Shown here piece after piece: positions 53,726 through 61,865 of a stretch of DNA of 64,000 bases. Each line of letters starts with the position of its first letter. Positions within the stretch are counted from its first letter, which is position 1. Source of the DNA: Streptomyces mangrovi (GTDB lineage Bacteria; Actinomycetota; Actinomycetes; Streptomycetales; Streptomycetaceae); the NCBI RefSeq assembly GCF_900114215.1, contig NZ_FOSG01000002.1, positions 248,001 through 312,000 on the forward strand, in the 5' to 3' direction. A program made the position numbers and the translations under genes. Under the pieces are notes generated by a model, which was given only the letters and a program-made list of their open reading frames with translations, made no database searches and was not told where the DNA came from.

Positions 53726-56479
53726 GTGATACGAGAGCGAAAAGGGACCGGAGAGCGGTCCGAGGACCAGGGCGGGCCCCCTCCGCGGGAGGAGCCCCGT
53801 TCCGCTCACTCCTCCCCGCACACCGGCCCGCACACCGGCGGCCCCGGCCCGAAGCCCGCGCGAGGGGACACCGGCGGAACCGGCAGGGCCGTCGGGGAGA
53901 CGGGCCAGGAGCACGTCGAGGGCGACGAGCCGATCCTCCCCGCCCGGGTGCACCGCCCCTCCGACCTGATGCGGCTGCTGCTCGGAGTCCTCGGCATCGC
54001 CGTCGTCCTGATCGTCGCCGCCTTCGCGCACGGCACCACCGCGGGCCTGGAGCAGGACATCGGCAAGGGGGCGGGCCAGGCCCCTCCCCTGCTGATCAGC
54101 TTCGCCGGCTTCGCCTCCAGCGTCGCCGTGCTCATCGTGCCGGTGGCCTTCGCACTGGAGCGGCTGATCAAACGCGACGGGCTGCGGATCGCCGACGGCG
54201 TCCTCGCCGCCGTCCTGGCGCACGGGGCGTCGCTCGCCACCGACCTGTGGGTCGCCGAGCAGGCCCCCGGCTCCATCCGGAACGCGCTGACCAGCCCGGC
54301 CCCGGAGGGCGGGCTCACCGACCCGGTGCACGGCTATCTGGCCCCCGTCATCGCCTATATGACGGCCGTCGGCATGGCCCGCCGGCCGCGCTGGCGGGTG
54401 CTGCTGTGGGCGGTGCTGCTGCTGGACGCCTTCGCGGTGCTGGTCGGCGGATACACCACGCCGTTCTCGATCCTGGTCACCGTGCTGATCGGCTGGACCG
54501 TCGCCTACGGCACGCTCTACGCCGTCGGCTCCCCCAACGTCCGCCCCACCGGCCAGAACCTGCTGGCCGGACTGCGGCGGGTGGGCTTCAGGCCGGTGAG
54601 GGCGCTGCGGCTGGACCCCGCCGGCCCCGTGGATCCGGAGCGGACCGAGCAGAGCGACCGGGCCCGGCGCTATCTGGTCACCCTGGAGGAGGGCCCGCCG
54701 CTCGACGTCACCGTCGTGGACCGCGAGCAGCAGGCGCACGGCTACTTCTACCGCGCCTGGCGCCGCCTCGCGCTGCGCGGCATCACCCAGCGCCGCAGCC
54801 TCCAGTCGCTGCGCCAGGCGCTGGAGCAGGAGGCCCTGCTGGCGTACGCGGCCATAGCCGCCGGGGCCAACGCACCGAAGCTGATCGCCACCTCCGAGCT
54901 GGGCCCCGACGCCGTCATGCTCGTCTACGAGCACGTCGAGGGACACAGTCTGGGCTCCCTGCCCGACGAGGAGGTCACCGACGAGCTGATGCGCGCGGTC
55001 TGGCGGCAGGTGCGCGCGCTTCAGTCGCGGCGGATCGCCCACCGCAGGCTGGAGGACGACGCGCTGATGGTGGCCCCCTCCGGCGAGGTGTTCCTCACCG
55101 ACCTCAGCGCCGGTGAGATCGCGGCCGGCGATCTGGTGCTGCGGATGGACGTGGCGCAGTTGCTGACCACCTTCGGCCTGCGCGTCGGCGCCGAGCGCTC
55201 GGTCGCGGCGGCGGTGGAGGTGCTCGGTCCGGACGCGGTGGCCGACAGCCTTCCGCTGCTCCAGCCGATCGCGCTCAGCCGCGGCACCCGCGCCACCCTG
55301 CGCAGACTGGCCAAGGAGCGGGCACAGCGCGAGCGGGAGGCGGCCATCGAGGCGTCCCGCCACAGCCGCGAGACGCGCCACGCCCAGGGGCACGCGCCCG
55401 CCGGCGACCGCAAGTCGCTCCGGGCGGAGAAGCACGCCGAGAAGCAGGCCGTCATGGAGGCCCTGGAGGAGGCGCGCGAGGAGGACCTGCTGGCGCAGAT
55501 CCGCGGGCAGGTGCTGCTGGTCCGGCCGCAGGCCCCGATACAGCCGGCCCGGCTGGAGCGCGTCAGGCCGCGCACCCTGGTCAGCTTCATCGCCGGGGCC
55601 TTCGCCGCGTACTTCCTGCTCTCCCAGCTCACCCATGTGAGCTTCCGGCAGGTCGTCGTCGAGGCGAACTGGGGCTGGGTGGCCGCCTCGCTGCTGTTCT
55701 CCGCCCTGACGTACTTCGCGGCGGCGATGAGCCTGCTCGGTTTCGTGCCCGAGAAGGTCCCCTTCCTGCGCACGGTGGTCGCCCAGGTGGCGGGCTCCTT
55801 CGTCAAGCTGGTGGCGCCGGCGGCGGTCGGCGGCGTCGCGCTCAACACCCGCTTCCTGCAGCGCGCCGGGGTCCGGCCCGGCCACGCGGTCGCCAGCGTC
55901 GGCGCCTCCCAGCTGTTCGGCCTGGGCAGCCACGTCCTGCTGCTGCTGGTCTTCGGCTATCTGACGGGCACGGAGCGCACTCCGACCCTCTCCCCGTCCC
56001 GCACGGTGATCGCCGGGCTGCTGACGGTGGCGGTGCTGTCCCTGATCGTGACGGCGGTCCCGGCGCTGCGGAAGTTCGTGGTGGAGCGGGTGCGGGCGCT
56101 GTTCGCCGGCGTCGTCCCGCGGATGCTGGACGTCGTCCAGCGCCCGCAGAAGCTGCTCAGCGGCATCGGCGGCATGCTGCTGCTGACGGTGTCGTTCGTG
56201 CTGTGCCTGGACGCGTCGGTGCGCGCCTTCGGCGGTGAGCTGAGCTACGCGAGCATCGCGGTGGTCTTCCTGGCGGGCAACGCGCTGGGCTCGGCGGCGC
56301 CCACCCCGGGCGGTCTGGGCGCGGTGGAGGCGGCTCTGATCGCGGGTCTGATCGCGTTCGGGCTGCCGCAGGAGATCGCCACCCCGGCGGTCCTGCTCTT
56401 CCGCCTGATGACCTTCTGGCTGCCGGTCCTGCCCGGCTGGCTCTCCTTCACCCACCTCACGCGCCGGGAGTCCCTCTGA
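53726..56479 (+). CDS. Large membrane protein: kinase-like domain with LPG-synthase-type transmembrane domain
   Basis: A 917-residue protein. After an 80-residue polar N-terminus come about six helices (80-300), then a soluble kinase-like domain (about 320-530; QALEQEALLAYAAIAAGANAPKLIAT, VMLVYEHVEGHSLGSL, IAHRRLEDDALMV, VFLTDLSAGE) in which HRD and DFG are replaced by HRR and DLS. A charged helical linker (530-590) is followed by an eight-helix lysylphosphatidylglycerol synthase/flippase-type domain (595-910; APTPGGLGAVEAALIAGL). It may move or modify lipids under control of the kinase-like part. No MprF catalytic domain is present. Confidence 0.87.
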   Translation: MIRERKGTGERSEDQGGPPPREEPRSAHSSPHTGPHTGGPGPKPARGDTGGTGRAVGETGQEHVEGDEPILPARVHRPSDLMRLLLGVLGIAVVLIVAAFAHGTTAGLEQDIGKGAGQAPPLLISFAGFASSVAVLIVPVAFALERLIKRDGLRIADGVLAAVLAHGASLATDLWVAEQAPGSIRNALTSPAPEGGLTDPVHGYLAPVIAYMTAVGMARRPRWRVLLWAVLLLDAFAVLVGGYTTPFSILVTVLIGWTVAYGTLYAVGSPNVRPTGQNLLAGLRRVGFRPVRALRLDPAGPVDPERTEQSDRARRYLVTLEEGPPLDVTVVDREQQAHGYFYRAWRRLALRGITQRRSLQSLRQALEQEALLAYAAIAAGANAPKLIATSELGPDAVMLVYEHVEGHSLGSLPDEEVTDELMRAVWRQVRALQSRRIAHRRLEDDALMVAPSGEVFLTDLSAGEIAAGDLVLRMDVAQLLTTFGLRVGAERSVAAAVEVLGPDAVADSLPLLQPIALSRGTRATLRRLAKERAQREREAAIEASRHSRETRHAQGHAPAGDRKSLRAEKHAEKQAVMEALEEAREEDLLAQIRGQVLLVRPQAPIQPARLERVRPRTLVSFIAGAFAAYFLLSQLTHVSFRQVVVEANWGWVAASLLFSALTYFAAAMSLLGFVPEKVPFLRTVVAQVAGSFVKLVAPAAVGGVALNTRFLQRAGVRPGHAVASVGASQLFGLGSHVLLLLVFGYLTGTERTPTLSPSRTVIAGLLTVAVLSLIVTAVPALRKFVVERVRALFAGVVPRMLDVVQRPQKLLSGIGGMLLLTVSFVLCLDASVRAFGGELSYASIAVVFLAGNALGSAAPTPGGLGAVEAALIAGLIAFGLPQEIATPAVLLFRLMTFWLPVLPGWLSFTHLTRRESL

Positions 56480-56581
56480 CCGCCTGAGCCGGCGCGGGCG
56501 CACCGCCTCCCGTCTCCCGCCGGCCTCGCGGCTGCGAGGTCCGGAGCCCGGTCCGCCTTGCATGTGCGAGCCGATACGCCA

Positions 56582-56595
56582 TAACGTCGTGCGCA
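56582..56595 (+). promoter_or_regulatory. Leaderless promoter of the MerR-TOBE gene
   Basis: TAACGT (56582-56587) fits TANNNT and lies seven bases before ATG 56595. No Shine-Dalgarno precedes the ATG, which agrees with a leaderless transcript covering the regulator and modAB. Confidence 0.55.
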
Positions 56596-57020
56596 TGCGT
56601 TCCTACTCCATGGGCCGGGCGGCCCGGCTGCTCGGTGTCAGCCCCGACACGGTGCGCCGCTGGGCGGACGCCGGACGGCTGCCCACCAGCCGGGACGAGG
56701 GCGGCAGGCGGCTGGTGGCGGGCGAGGACCTGGCCGCCTTCGCCGTCGCCCTCGCGTCGGAGGGGCCCGGTGGCTCCGGGGGCTCCGGGGGCTCCGAGCG
56801 GGACGACGACGGGCCGCACACCAGCGTCCGCAACTCCTTCCCCGGAATCGTCACCGCCGTCCGCCTCGGCGACGTCGCGGCCCAGGTGGAGATCCAGGCG
56901 GGTCCCCACCGGCTGGTCTCCCTGCTGACCCGGGAGGCCGTGGAGGAACTGGGGCTGGCGGTCGGCATGGAGGCCGTGGCCCGGGTGAAGTCCACCAACG
57001 TGCACATCGACCGGGCGTGA
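56595..57020 (+). CDS. MerR-type HTH plus TOBE (Mop) molybdate-responsive regulator
   Basis: A 141-residue protein. Residues 5-50 form a MerR/excisionase-type helix-turn-helix ([41 protein letters not shown]). A Gly-Ser linker follows, and residues 75-141 form a molybdopterin-binding TOBE/Mop domain ([26 protein letters not shown]...[18 protein letters not shown]). It probably senses molybdate and regulates modAB. Its TGA precedes modA by 12 bases, so it heads the operon. Confidence 0.9.
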   Translation: MRSYSMGRAARLLGVSPDTVRRWADAGRLPTSRDEGGRRLVAGEDLAAFAVALASEGPGGSGGSGGSERDDDGPHTSVRNSFPGIVTAVRLGDVAAQVEIQAGPHRLVSLLTREAVEELGLAVGMEAVARVKSTNVHIDRA

Positions 57021-57031
57021 GGCGGACCGGC

Positions 57032-57865
57032 ATGCCCGACACGACCGGTACGCGCGCCCCCCGCGCGCCCCGGCGGCCCTCCCGCCGCCCGCGCGTGGTC
57101 GGCGGGGCGGCCGCCCTGCTGCCGGCCGCCCTGCTGGTGCTGGCCGCGCTGACGGCGGCCTGCGGGGGCGGGGCTCTCGGCCGCACCGGCGAGGGCGGCC
57201 GGACGGCCACCGTGACGGTCCTGGCCGCCTCCTCCCTCACCGAGGTCCTCACCGAGGCGGGCGCCGCCTACGAGGAGAAGCACCCCGGCGTACGGCTGCG
57301 CCTGTCCTTCGCCGGCTCCCAGGAGCTGGCCGCGCAGATCCGCCAGGGCGCGCCCGCCGATCTGGTCGTCACCGCCGACACCGCGACGATGGGGTCCCTG
57401 CGGGACTTCACCGGCCCGTCCACCGTGATCGCCCGCAACCGGCTGGTCATCGCCACCGCCCCCGGCAACCCCCTGGGCATCGGCGCCCCGGGCGACCTCG
57501 CCCGCGAGGGGGTGAAGACCGTGCTCGCCGCCCCCGAGGTACCCGCCGGGCGGTACGGGCAGCGGCTGCTGGAGCGGCACGGCGTCACCGTCCACCCGGT
57601 CTCCCGGGAGCCGAGCGTGCGGGCCGTGCTGAGCAAGGTGGAGCTGGGCGAGGCGGACGCCGGGCTGGTGTACGCCACCGACGCCGCCGCCTCCGCCGGC
57701 CGCGTCGAGGCCGTGCCCGTCCCCGGCGGCGGAGGCGGCGTGCGCTACCCCGCCGCGCCGCTGAAGGACGCCGCCCACCCCGGGCAGGCCTCGAACGTCA
57801 TCGCCTGGCTGGGCTCCGGACCGGCCCGCGGCCTGCTGCGGGAGGCCGGTTTCCTGCTGCCGTGA
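57032..57865 (+). CDS. modA: Molybdate ABC transporter substrate-binding protein ModA
   Basis: A 277-residue periplasmic-type binding protein. A long signal region with a lipobox-like A-A-C ([11 protein letters not shown], residues 33-44) precedes the mature domain. [43 protein letters not shown] contains the Ser residues that hold molybdate, and [10 protein letters not shown] the conserved Tyr. ATG 57032 follows GAGGCGGA; GTG 57017, overlapping the previous stop, is the alternative. It overlaps modB by four bases. Confidence 0.92.
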   Translation: MPDTTGTRAPRAPRRPSRRPRVVGGAAALLPAALLVLAALTAACGGGALGRTGEGGRTATVTVLAASSLTEVLTEAGAAYEEKHPGVRLRLSFAGSQELAAQIRQGAPADLVVTADTATMGSLRDFTGPSTVIARNRLVIATAPGNPLGIGAPGDLAREGVKTVLAAPEVPAGRYGQRLLERHGVTVHPVSREPSVRAVLSKVELGEADAGLVYATDAAASAGRVEAVPVPGGGGGVRYPAAPLKDAAHPGQASNVIAWLGSGPARGLLREAGFLLP

Positions 57866-58704
57866 ACCACCGCACCGAACCCCGCGCCCGGCCGTCACGC
57901 GTACGCGGCCGCACACCCGCCGCGCGCACCCGCACACCCGCCGCGCTCGGCGGGCCTGCCGCGCTGGCGGCGGCCTTCCTGGCCGTACCCCTGGCCGGAG
58001 TGGTGGCCCACACGCCCTGGCGGGACCTGACCGGGCAGCTCACCTCACCCGGCGTGCTCCGGGCACTGGGGCTGTCCCTGCTGGTCTCCGTCCTCGCCCT
58101 GCTGCTCTCCCTCGTCCTGGGGGTGCCGCTGGCATGGCTGCTGGCCCGCGCCGACTTCCCGGGCAAGGCCCTGGTGCGCTCCCTGGTACTGCTGCCGATG
58201 GTGCTGCCGCCGACCGTGGCGGGCGTCGCCCTGCTGCGCGGCTTCGGCCGCGGCGGTCTGCTGGGCGGACCGCTGGAGGCGGTGGGGGTGACGCTGCCGT
58301 TCTCCACCGCGGGCGCGGTGGTCGCCGCGGCCTTCGTGGCGATGCCGTTCCTGGTCATCGGGCTGGAGGGAGCGCTGGCCGGGATCGACCCGCGCTACGA
58401 GGAGGCCGCCGCCACCATGGGCGCGACCCTTCCCCAGACCCTGCGGTACGTCACCCTGCCGATGGTGACGCCCTCCCTGGCGGCGGGCGCCGCGCTGTGC
58501 TGGGCGCGGGCGCTGGGCGAGTTCGGCGCGACGATCACCTTCGCGGGCAATCTGCCGGGGGTCACCCAGACCCTGCCGCTCCAGGTCTATCTGCTCCTCC
58601 AGCAGGACCCGGCCGCCGCGACCTCGGTCTCGCTGCTGCTGCTCGCCGTGGCGGCGGCCGTCCTGGTCGCGCTGCGCGGACGCTGGCTGGGCCACTCGCG
58701 CTGA
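57862..58704 (+). CDS. modB: Molybdate ABC transporter permease ModB
   Basis: A 280-residue permease with about six transmembrane helices and the EAA loop [14 protein letters not shown] for contacting the ATPase. [29 protein letters not shown] is typical of ModB. GTG 57862 overlaps the modA stop (GTGA). No modC ATPase gene follows; a terminator and the opposite-strand moeZ come next, so the ATPase must be encoded elsewhere. Confidence 0.92.
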   Translation: MNHRTEPRARPSRVRGRTPAARTRTPAALGGPAALAAAFLAVPLAGVVAHTPWRDLTGQLTSPGVLRALGLSLLVSVLALLLSLVLGVPLAWLLARADFPGKALVRSLVLLPMVLPPTVAGVALLRGFGRGGLLGGPLEAVGVTLPFSTAGAVVAAAFVAMPFLVIGLEGALAGIDPRYEEAAATMGATLPQTLRYVTLPMVTPSLAAGAALCWARALGEFGATITFAGNLPGVTQTLPLQVYLLLQQDPAAATSVSLLLLAVAAAVLVALRGRWLGHSR

Positions 58705-58712
58705 CGCGCGGA

Positions 58713-58748
58713 AGCGGCCCCGGGGACGGTGTCGTCCCCGGGGCCGCT
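58713..58748. terminator. Bidirectional terminator between modB and moeZ
   Basis: A perfect 16-bp stem (58713-58728 with 58733-58748), core CGGCCCCGGGGACG/CGTCCCCGGGGCCG, closes on GTGT between convergent genes. Confidence 0.85.
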
Positions 58749-58806
58749 CCGGTGCTCGCCTTCGCGCCCGCTCGCGGACGCGGATCGGGCGCGGATCAGC
58801 AGACCG

Positions 58807-59985
58807 TCAGTAGACCGGCTTCTCCGGCTCGATCTGGGTGACCCAGCCGACGACGCCGCCGCCGACGTGGACGGCGTCGGAGAAGCCCGCGTTCTTCAGG
58901 ACCGCGAGGACTTCCGCACTGCGGACACCCGTCTTGCAGTGCAGGACGATCCGCTTGTCCTGCGACAGCTCGCCCAGCGCGTTGCCCATCAGGAACTCGT
59001 TCTTCGGGATCAGACGCGCGCCCGGGATGGAGACGATCTCGTACTCGTTGGGCTCGCGGACATCGATGATGTCGATGTTCTCGCCCTCGTCGATCCACTC
59101 CTTGAGCTGCTGCGGGGTGATGGTCGAGCCCATCGCGGCCTGCTGGGCCTCGTCGGAGACCACACCGCAGAACGCCTCGTAGTCGATCAGCTCGGTGACC
59201 GTCGGGTTCTTGCCGCACACCGCGCACTCGGGGTCCTTGCGGACCTTGACCTGGCGGTAGGTCATCTCCAGGGCGTCGTAGATCATCAGACGGCCGAGCA
59301 GCGGCTCGCCGATGCCCGCCAGGAGCTTGATCGCCTCGGTGGTCTGGACCGAGCCGACGGACGCGCACAGCACGCCCAGCACACCGCCCTCGGCGCAGCT
59401 GGGGACCATGCCCGGCGGCGGGGGCTCGGGGTACAGGCAGCGGTAGCACGGCCCGTGCTCGGCCCAGAAGACCGACGCCTGGCCGTCGAAGCGGTAGATC
59501 GAGCCCCACACGTACGGCTTCTTCAGCAGCACGCAGGCGTCGTTGACCAGGTAGCGGGTGGCGAAGTTGTCGGTGCCGTCCACGATCAGGTCGTAGTCGG
59601 CGAAGATCTCCATCACATTGGAGGAGTCCAGCCGCTCGGTGTGGAGGTTGACCTTCACGTACGGGTTGATCCCGAGCACCGTGTCCCGCGCGGACTCGGC
59701 CTTGGGACGGCCGATGTCCGCCTGGCTGTGGATGACCTGACGCTGGAGGTTGGACTCGTCGACCTCGTCGAACTCGATGATGCCGAGCGTGCCCACGCCC
59801 GCGGCGGCCAGGTACATCAGGGTGGGCGAGCCGAGGCCGCCCGCGCCCACGCAGAGCACCTTGGCGTTCTTCAGACGCTTCTGCCCGTCCATCCCGACAT
59901 CCGGGATGATCAGGTGGCGGGAGTATCTGCGGACCTCGTCGACGGTGAGCTCGGAGGCCGGTTCGACCAGGGGTGGCAGCGACAC
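58807..59985 (-). CDS. moeZ: Adenylyltransferase/sulfurtransferase MoeZ
   Basis: A 392-residue fusion of an E1-like MoeB domain and a rhodanese domain. It activates and thiolates ubiquitin-like sulfur carriers for molybdopterin, thiamine and other sulfur pathways. GAGGLGSPTLMYLAAAGVG (about 47-65) is the ATP loop; C-Y-R-C-L and C-A-V-C are the zinc cysteines; the rhodanese active-site loop is C-K-T-G-V-R-S. GTG 59985 follows GAGG. A SigR-type promoter lies 37 bases upstream. Confidence 0.95.
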   Translation of the reverse strand: MSLPPLVEPASELTVDEVRRYSRHLIIPDVGMDGQKRLKNAKVLCVGAGGLGSPTLMYLAAAGVGTLGIIEFDEVDESNLQRQVIHSQADIGRPKAESARDTVLGINPYVKVNLHTERLDSSNVMEIFADYDLIVDGTDNFATRYLVNDACVLLKKPYVWGSIYRFDGQASVFWAEHGPCYRCLYPEPPPPGMVPSCAEGGVLGVLCASVGSVQTTEAIKLLAGIGEPLLGRLMIYDALEMTYRQVKVRKDPECAVCGKNPTVTELIDYEAFCGVVSDEAQQAAMGSTITPQQLKEWIDEGENIDIIDVREPNEYEIVSIPGARLIPKNEFLMGNALGELSQDKRIVLHCKTGVRSAEVLAVLKNAGFSDAVHVGGGVVGWVTQIEPEKPVY

Positions 59986-60029
59986 GGAGACCTCAACAGG
60001 GTTGGTCGGTGGACGGTTGTTCCTTCCGT

Positions 60030-60055
60030 AACACTGCCACGCCCGATCTCATTCC
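60030..60055 (-). promoter_or_regulatory. SigR-type promoter of moeZ
   Basis: On the minus strand GGAAT (60051-60055) and GTT (60030-60032) are separated by exactly 18 bases. The -35 overlaps the stop codon of the spherulin-like gene. moeB/moeZ was listed among SigR targets in S. coelicolor (from memory), which supports this site. Confidence 0.8.
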
Positions 60056-60813
60056 GAGACACCCGGTCCGAGGCGCGAGACGATTTCGTCCCAGTAACCG
60101 GGCATGGCCTCCCAGGGGTCCACGGCCTCGCCCCGGCGCCCGCGGCGGGTGCGGTCGGTGAACCAGACGGTGCCCGCCCCCTGCCAGCGCGCGATGCGCA
60201 CCGCCTCCTCCAGATGGGTGCGTGGCACCCCGTGCACCAGGTGGCAGAAGCGTTCCGGCGAGTGGTCCGCCGTCCACTCGGCCACCTGCGACCAGCGGTA
60301 GTCCGCCCACGGCCCGGAGAACGTCACGAGCTGGTCGCCCGCCTCCGCGTAGCCGGGGAAGGGGTGGGTGCCGTGCCCGAGGACGATGTGGGCGTCCCCG
60401 CCCAGGGCGCGCAGCGCGGCCGTCACCCGGCTCACCTCCGGCAGGGCGGCGCGGTCGCCCGGACAGCGGTCCAGGTAGAAGCCGTCCACCCCGTACCAGT
60501 CGAGGAAACGGTGCGCGTCGTGGACCAGCGGGCCGAAGTCGCGGGTGCCGTGCCGCAGGTCCAGATGGCCCAGCACCCGCACCCCGGCCTCGCGCAGCCC
60601 GGCGACGGCCGCCGCGCAGTACGGGTCGGAGCGCTCCCCCGGCCCGCGCGCCACGTTGAGCACCGCCCAGTGCACCGGTGCGCCCGGTCTGGTCAGCTCG
60701 GCCCACTCCACGGGCGCCACCATCGGGTGCGCGTAGCCGGGCACCCCGACGCCGAGGCGGCCGGGCACTCCGGCGGCCGGTCTGCGCCGGCCGGAACTGG
60801 TCAGATACGGCAT
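60049..60813 (-). CDS. Spherulation-specific family 4-like protein
   Basis: A 254-residue protein of the spherulin-4 family, thought to adopt a TIM barrel related to glycoside hydrolases. Blocks seen are GVPGYAHPMVAPVEWAELTRPG, VLNVARGPGERSDPYCAAAVAGLREAGVRVLGHLDLRHGTRDFGPLVHDAHRFLDWYGVDGFYLDRCP and the C-terminal MPGYWDEIV. Conserved acidic residues in the D-G-F-Y-L-D motif could be catalytic. There is no signal peptide. Its ATG lies within the last codons of the epimerase gene (13-base overlap), with GGAGG upstream, so they are coupled. Confidence 0.87.
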   Translation of the reverse strand: MPYLTSSGRRRPAAGVPGRLGVGVPGYAHPMVAPVEWAELTRPGAPVHWAVLNVARGPGERSDPYCAAAVAGLREAGVRVLGHLDLRHGTRDFGPLVHDAHRFLDWYGVDGFYLDRCPGDRAALPEVSRVTAALRALGGDAHIVLGHGTHPFPGYAEAGDQLVTFSGPWADYRWSQVAEWTADHSPERFCHLVHGVPRTHLEEAVRIARWQGAGTVWFTDRTRRGRRGEAVDPWEAMPGYWDEIVSRLGPGVSE

Positions 60814-61721
60814 GCCGCCTCCATCCAGATGTCCGCGAGCGACTCCTCCAGTCCGATCCGGGGCCGCCACCCGAGCCGGTCGCGCGCGCTGCGCACGTCC
60901 GCCTGCTGCCAGGGGCCGCAGCCGTCGGGGTACGGGGGCGCCTGCGGGCCGCCGCCGGCCGGGTGCTGCTCGTCCATCTCGTGCACCGCTCCGGTGTGGC
61001 CGGCCACCCGGCTCAGCACGGAGACCACCTCGCGCAGCCGCACCGCACGGCCGGAGCCGATGTTGACCACGCCCTGGGCGGCCGACAGGGCGGCGGCGTG
61101 CACCGCCCTGGCCACGTCCCGCACGTCCACGAAGTCGCGCTGGACGGACAGCCCGGCCAGTCTGAGCTCGCCCTCGCCCTGCTGCATCACCCGGCGCATC
61201 GCCTCGGCCAGCCGCCCCAGCGGCGAACCGGTGGGGGTACCGGGGCCGACCGGGGAGAAGACGCGCAGCACGATGGCGTCCAGCCCGGAGCCCAGCACCA
61301 GCTCGCTGGCGGCGAGCTTGCTGACGCCGTACGGGCTGCCGGGCCGCGGCACCGCGTCCTCCCCGGTGGAGGAACCGGCCGGAGAGGGCCCGTACTCGGC
61401 GGCACAGCCCAGATGGACCAGCCGGGCCCCGCAGCCGCTGCGGCGCAGCGACTCGCAGACGGTGGCGGTGGCCACGGTGTTGTGCCGGATCAGGTCCCGC
61501 GCGCCGCCGCGGGTGGCGCCGGCGCAGTTGACGACGACGCCGGGGTGGACGGCGTCCAGGAAGCGGGTGAGCGCTCCGGGGCTGCCGGTGGACAGGTCGA
61601 AGCGGACGTCGGCGTCGTCGCCCCGGCCCAGCGCGGTGAGCTGGACGGCGGGGTCGGCGAGCAGGCGCTCGGCCACATGGCGGCCGAGGTATCCGTTCGC
61701 ACCGATCAACAGCACTCTCAT
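60801..61721 (-). CDS. NAD-dependent nucleotide-sugar epimerase/dehydratase
   Basis: A 306-residue extended SDR enzyme. The Rossmann start is VLLIGANGYLGRHVAERL; catalytic residues appear in HLGCAAEYG (Ser replaced by Cys/Ala) and the intact Y-G-V-S-K, followed by LVLGSGLDAIVLRVFSPVGPG and NIGSGRAVRLREVV. It is likely to act on a UDP- or dTDP-sugar. The ATG (61719-61721) overlaps the stop of an upstream 18-codon ORF, with GGGAGG available as its own Shine-Dalgarno. Confidence 0.9.
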   Translation of the reverse strand: MRVLLIGANGYLGRHVAERLLADPAVQLTALGRGDDADVRFDLSTGSPGALTRFLDAVHPGVVVNCAGATRGGARDLIRHNTVATATVCESLRRSGCGARLVHLGCAAEYGPSPAGSSTGEDAVPRPGSPYGVSKLAASELVLGSGLDAIVLRVFSPVGPGTPTGSPLGRLAEAMRRVMQQGEGELRLAGLSVQRDFVDVRDVARAVHAAALSAAQGVVNIGSGRAVRLREVVSVLSRVAGHTGAVHEMDEQHPAGGGPQAPPYPDGCGPWQQADVRSARDRLGWRPRIGLEESLADIWMEAACRI

Positions 61722-61774
61722 CGGACGTCCTCCCGCGCTGCTGCGGTGACGCCGGTGGCGCGCGAAACGGTCAT
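61718..61774 (-). CDS. Candidate 18-residue leader ORF coupled to the epimerase gene
   Basis: MTVSRATGVTAAAREDVR starts at ATG 61774 behind a very good Shine-Dalgarno (AAGGAG, nine bases) and ends in ATGA shared with the epimerase start. Such spacing suggests that it is translated and primes epimerase translation. No homologue is recognised; the peptide itself may have no role. It occupies the 144-base gap after the membrane-protein gene. Confidence 0.4.
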   Translation of the reverse strand: MTVSRATGVTAAAREDVR

Positions 61775-61865
61775 CGGGTGTGCTCCTTGGTCGATGGTGC
61801 GCGGCGCGCGAGGGTTGTGTGCGCCGGCGGAGACGGTCGAGGGGCGGGAGGGGCCGGACGCCGGG

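Noticed and set aside
53570..56596. 1008-codon minus-strand frame opposite the LPG-synthase-type gene
   Set aside because: Composition (Arg, Gln, Gly, His) is that of an antisense shadow, and the plus strand encodes clear membrane helices.
58729..61749. 1006-codon plus-strand frame across moeZ, the spherulin-like gene and the epimerase gene
   Set aside because: It runs antisense to three well-supported genes and has no recognisable domain.
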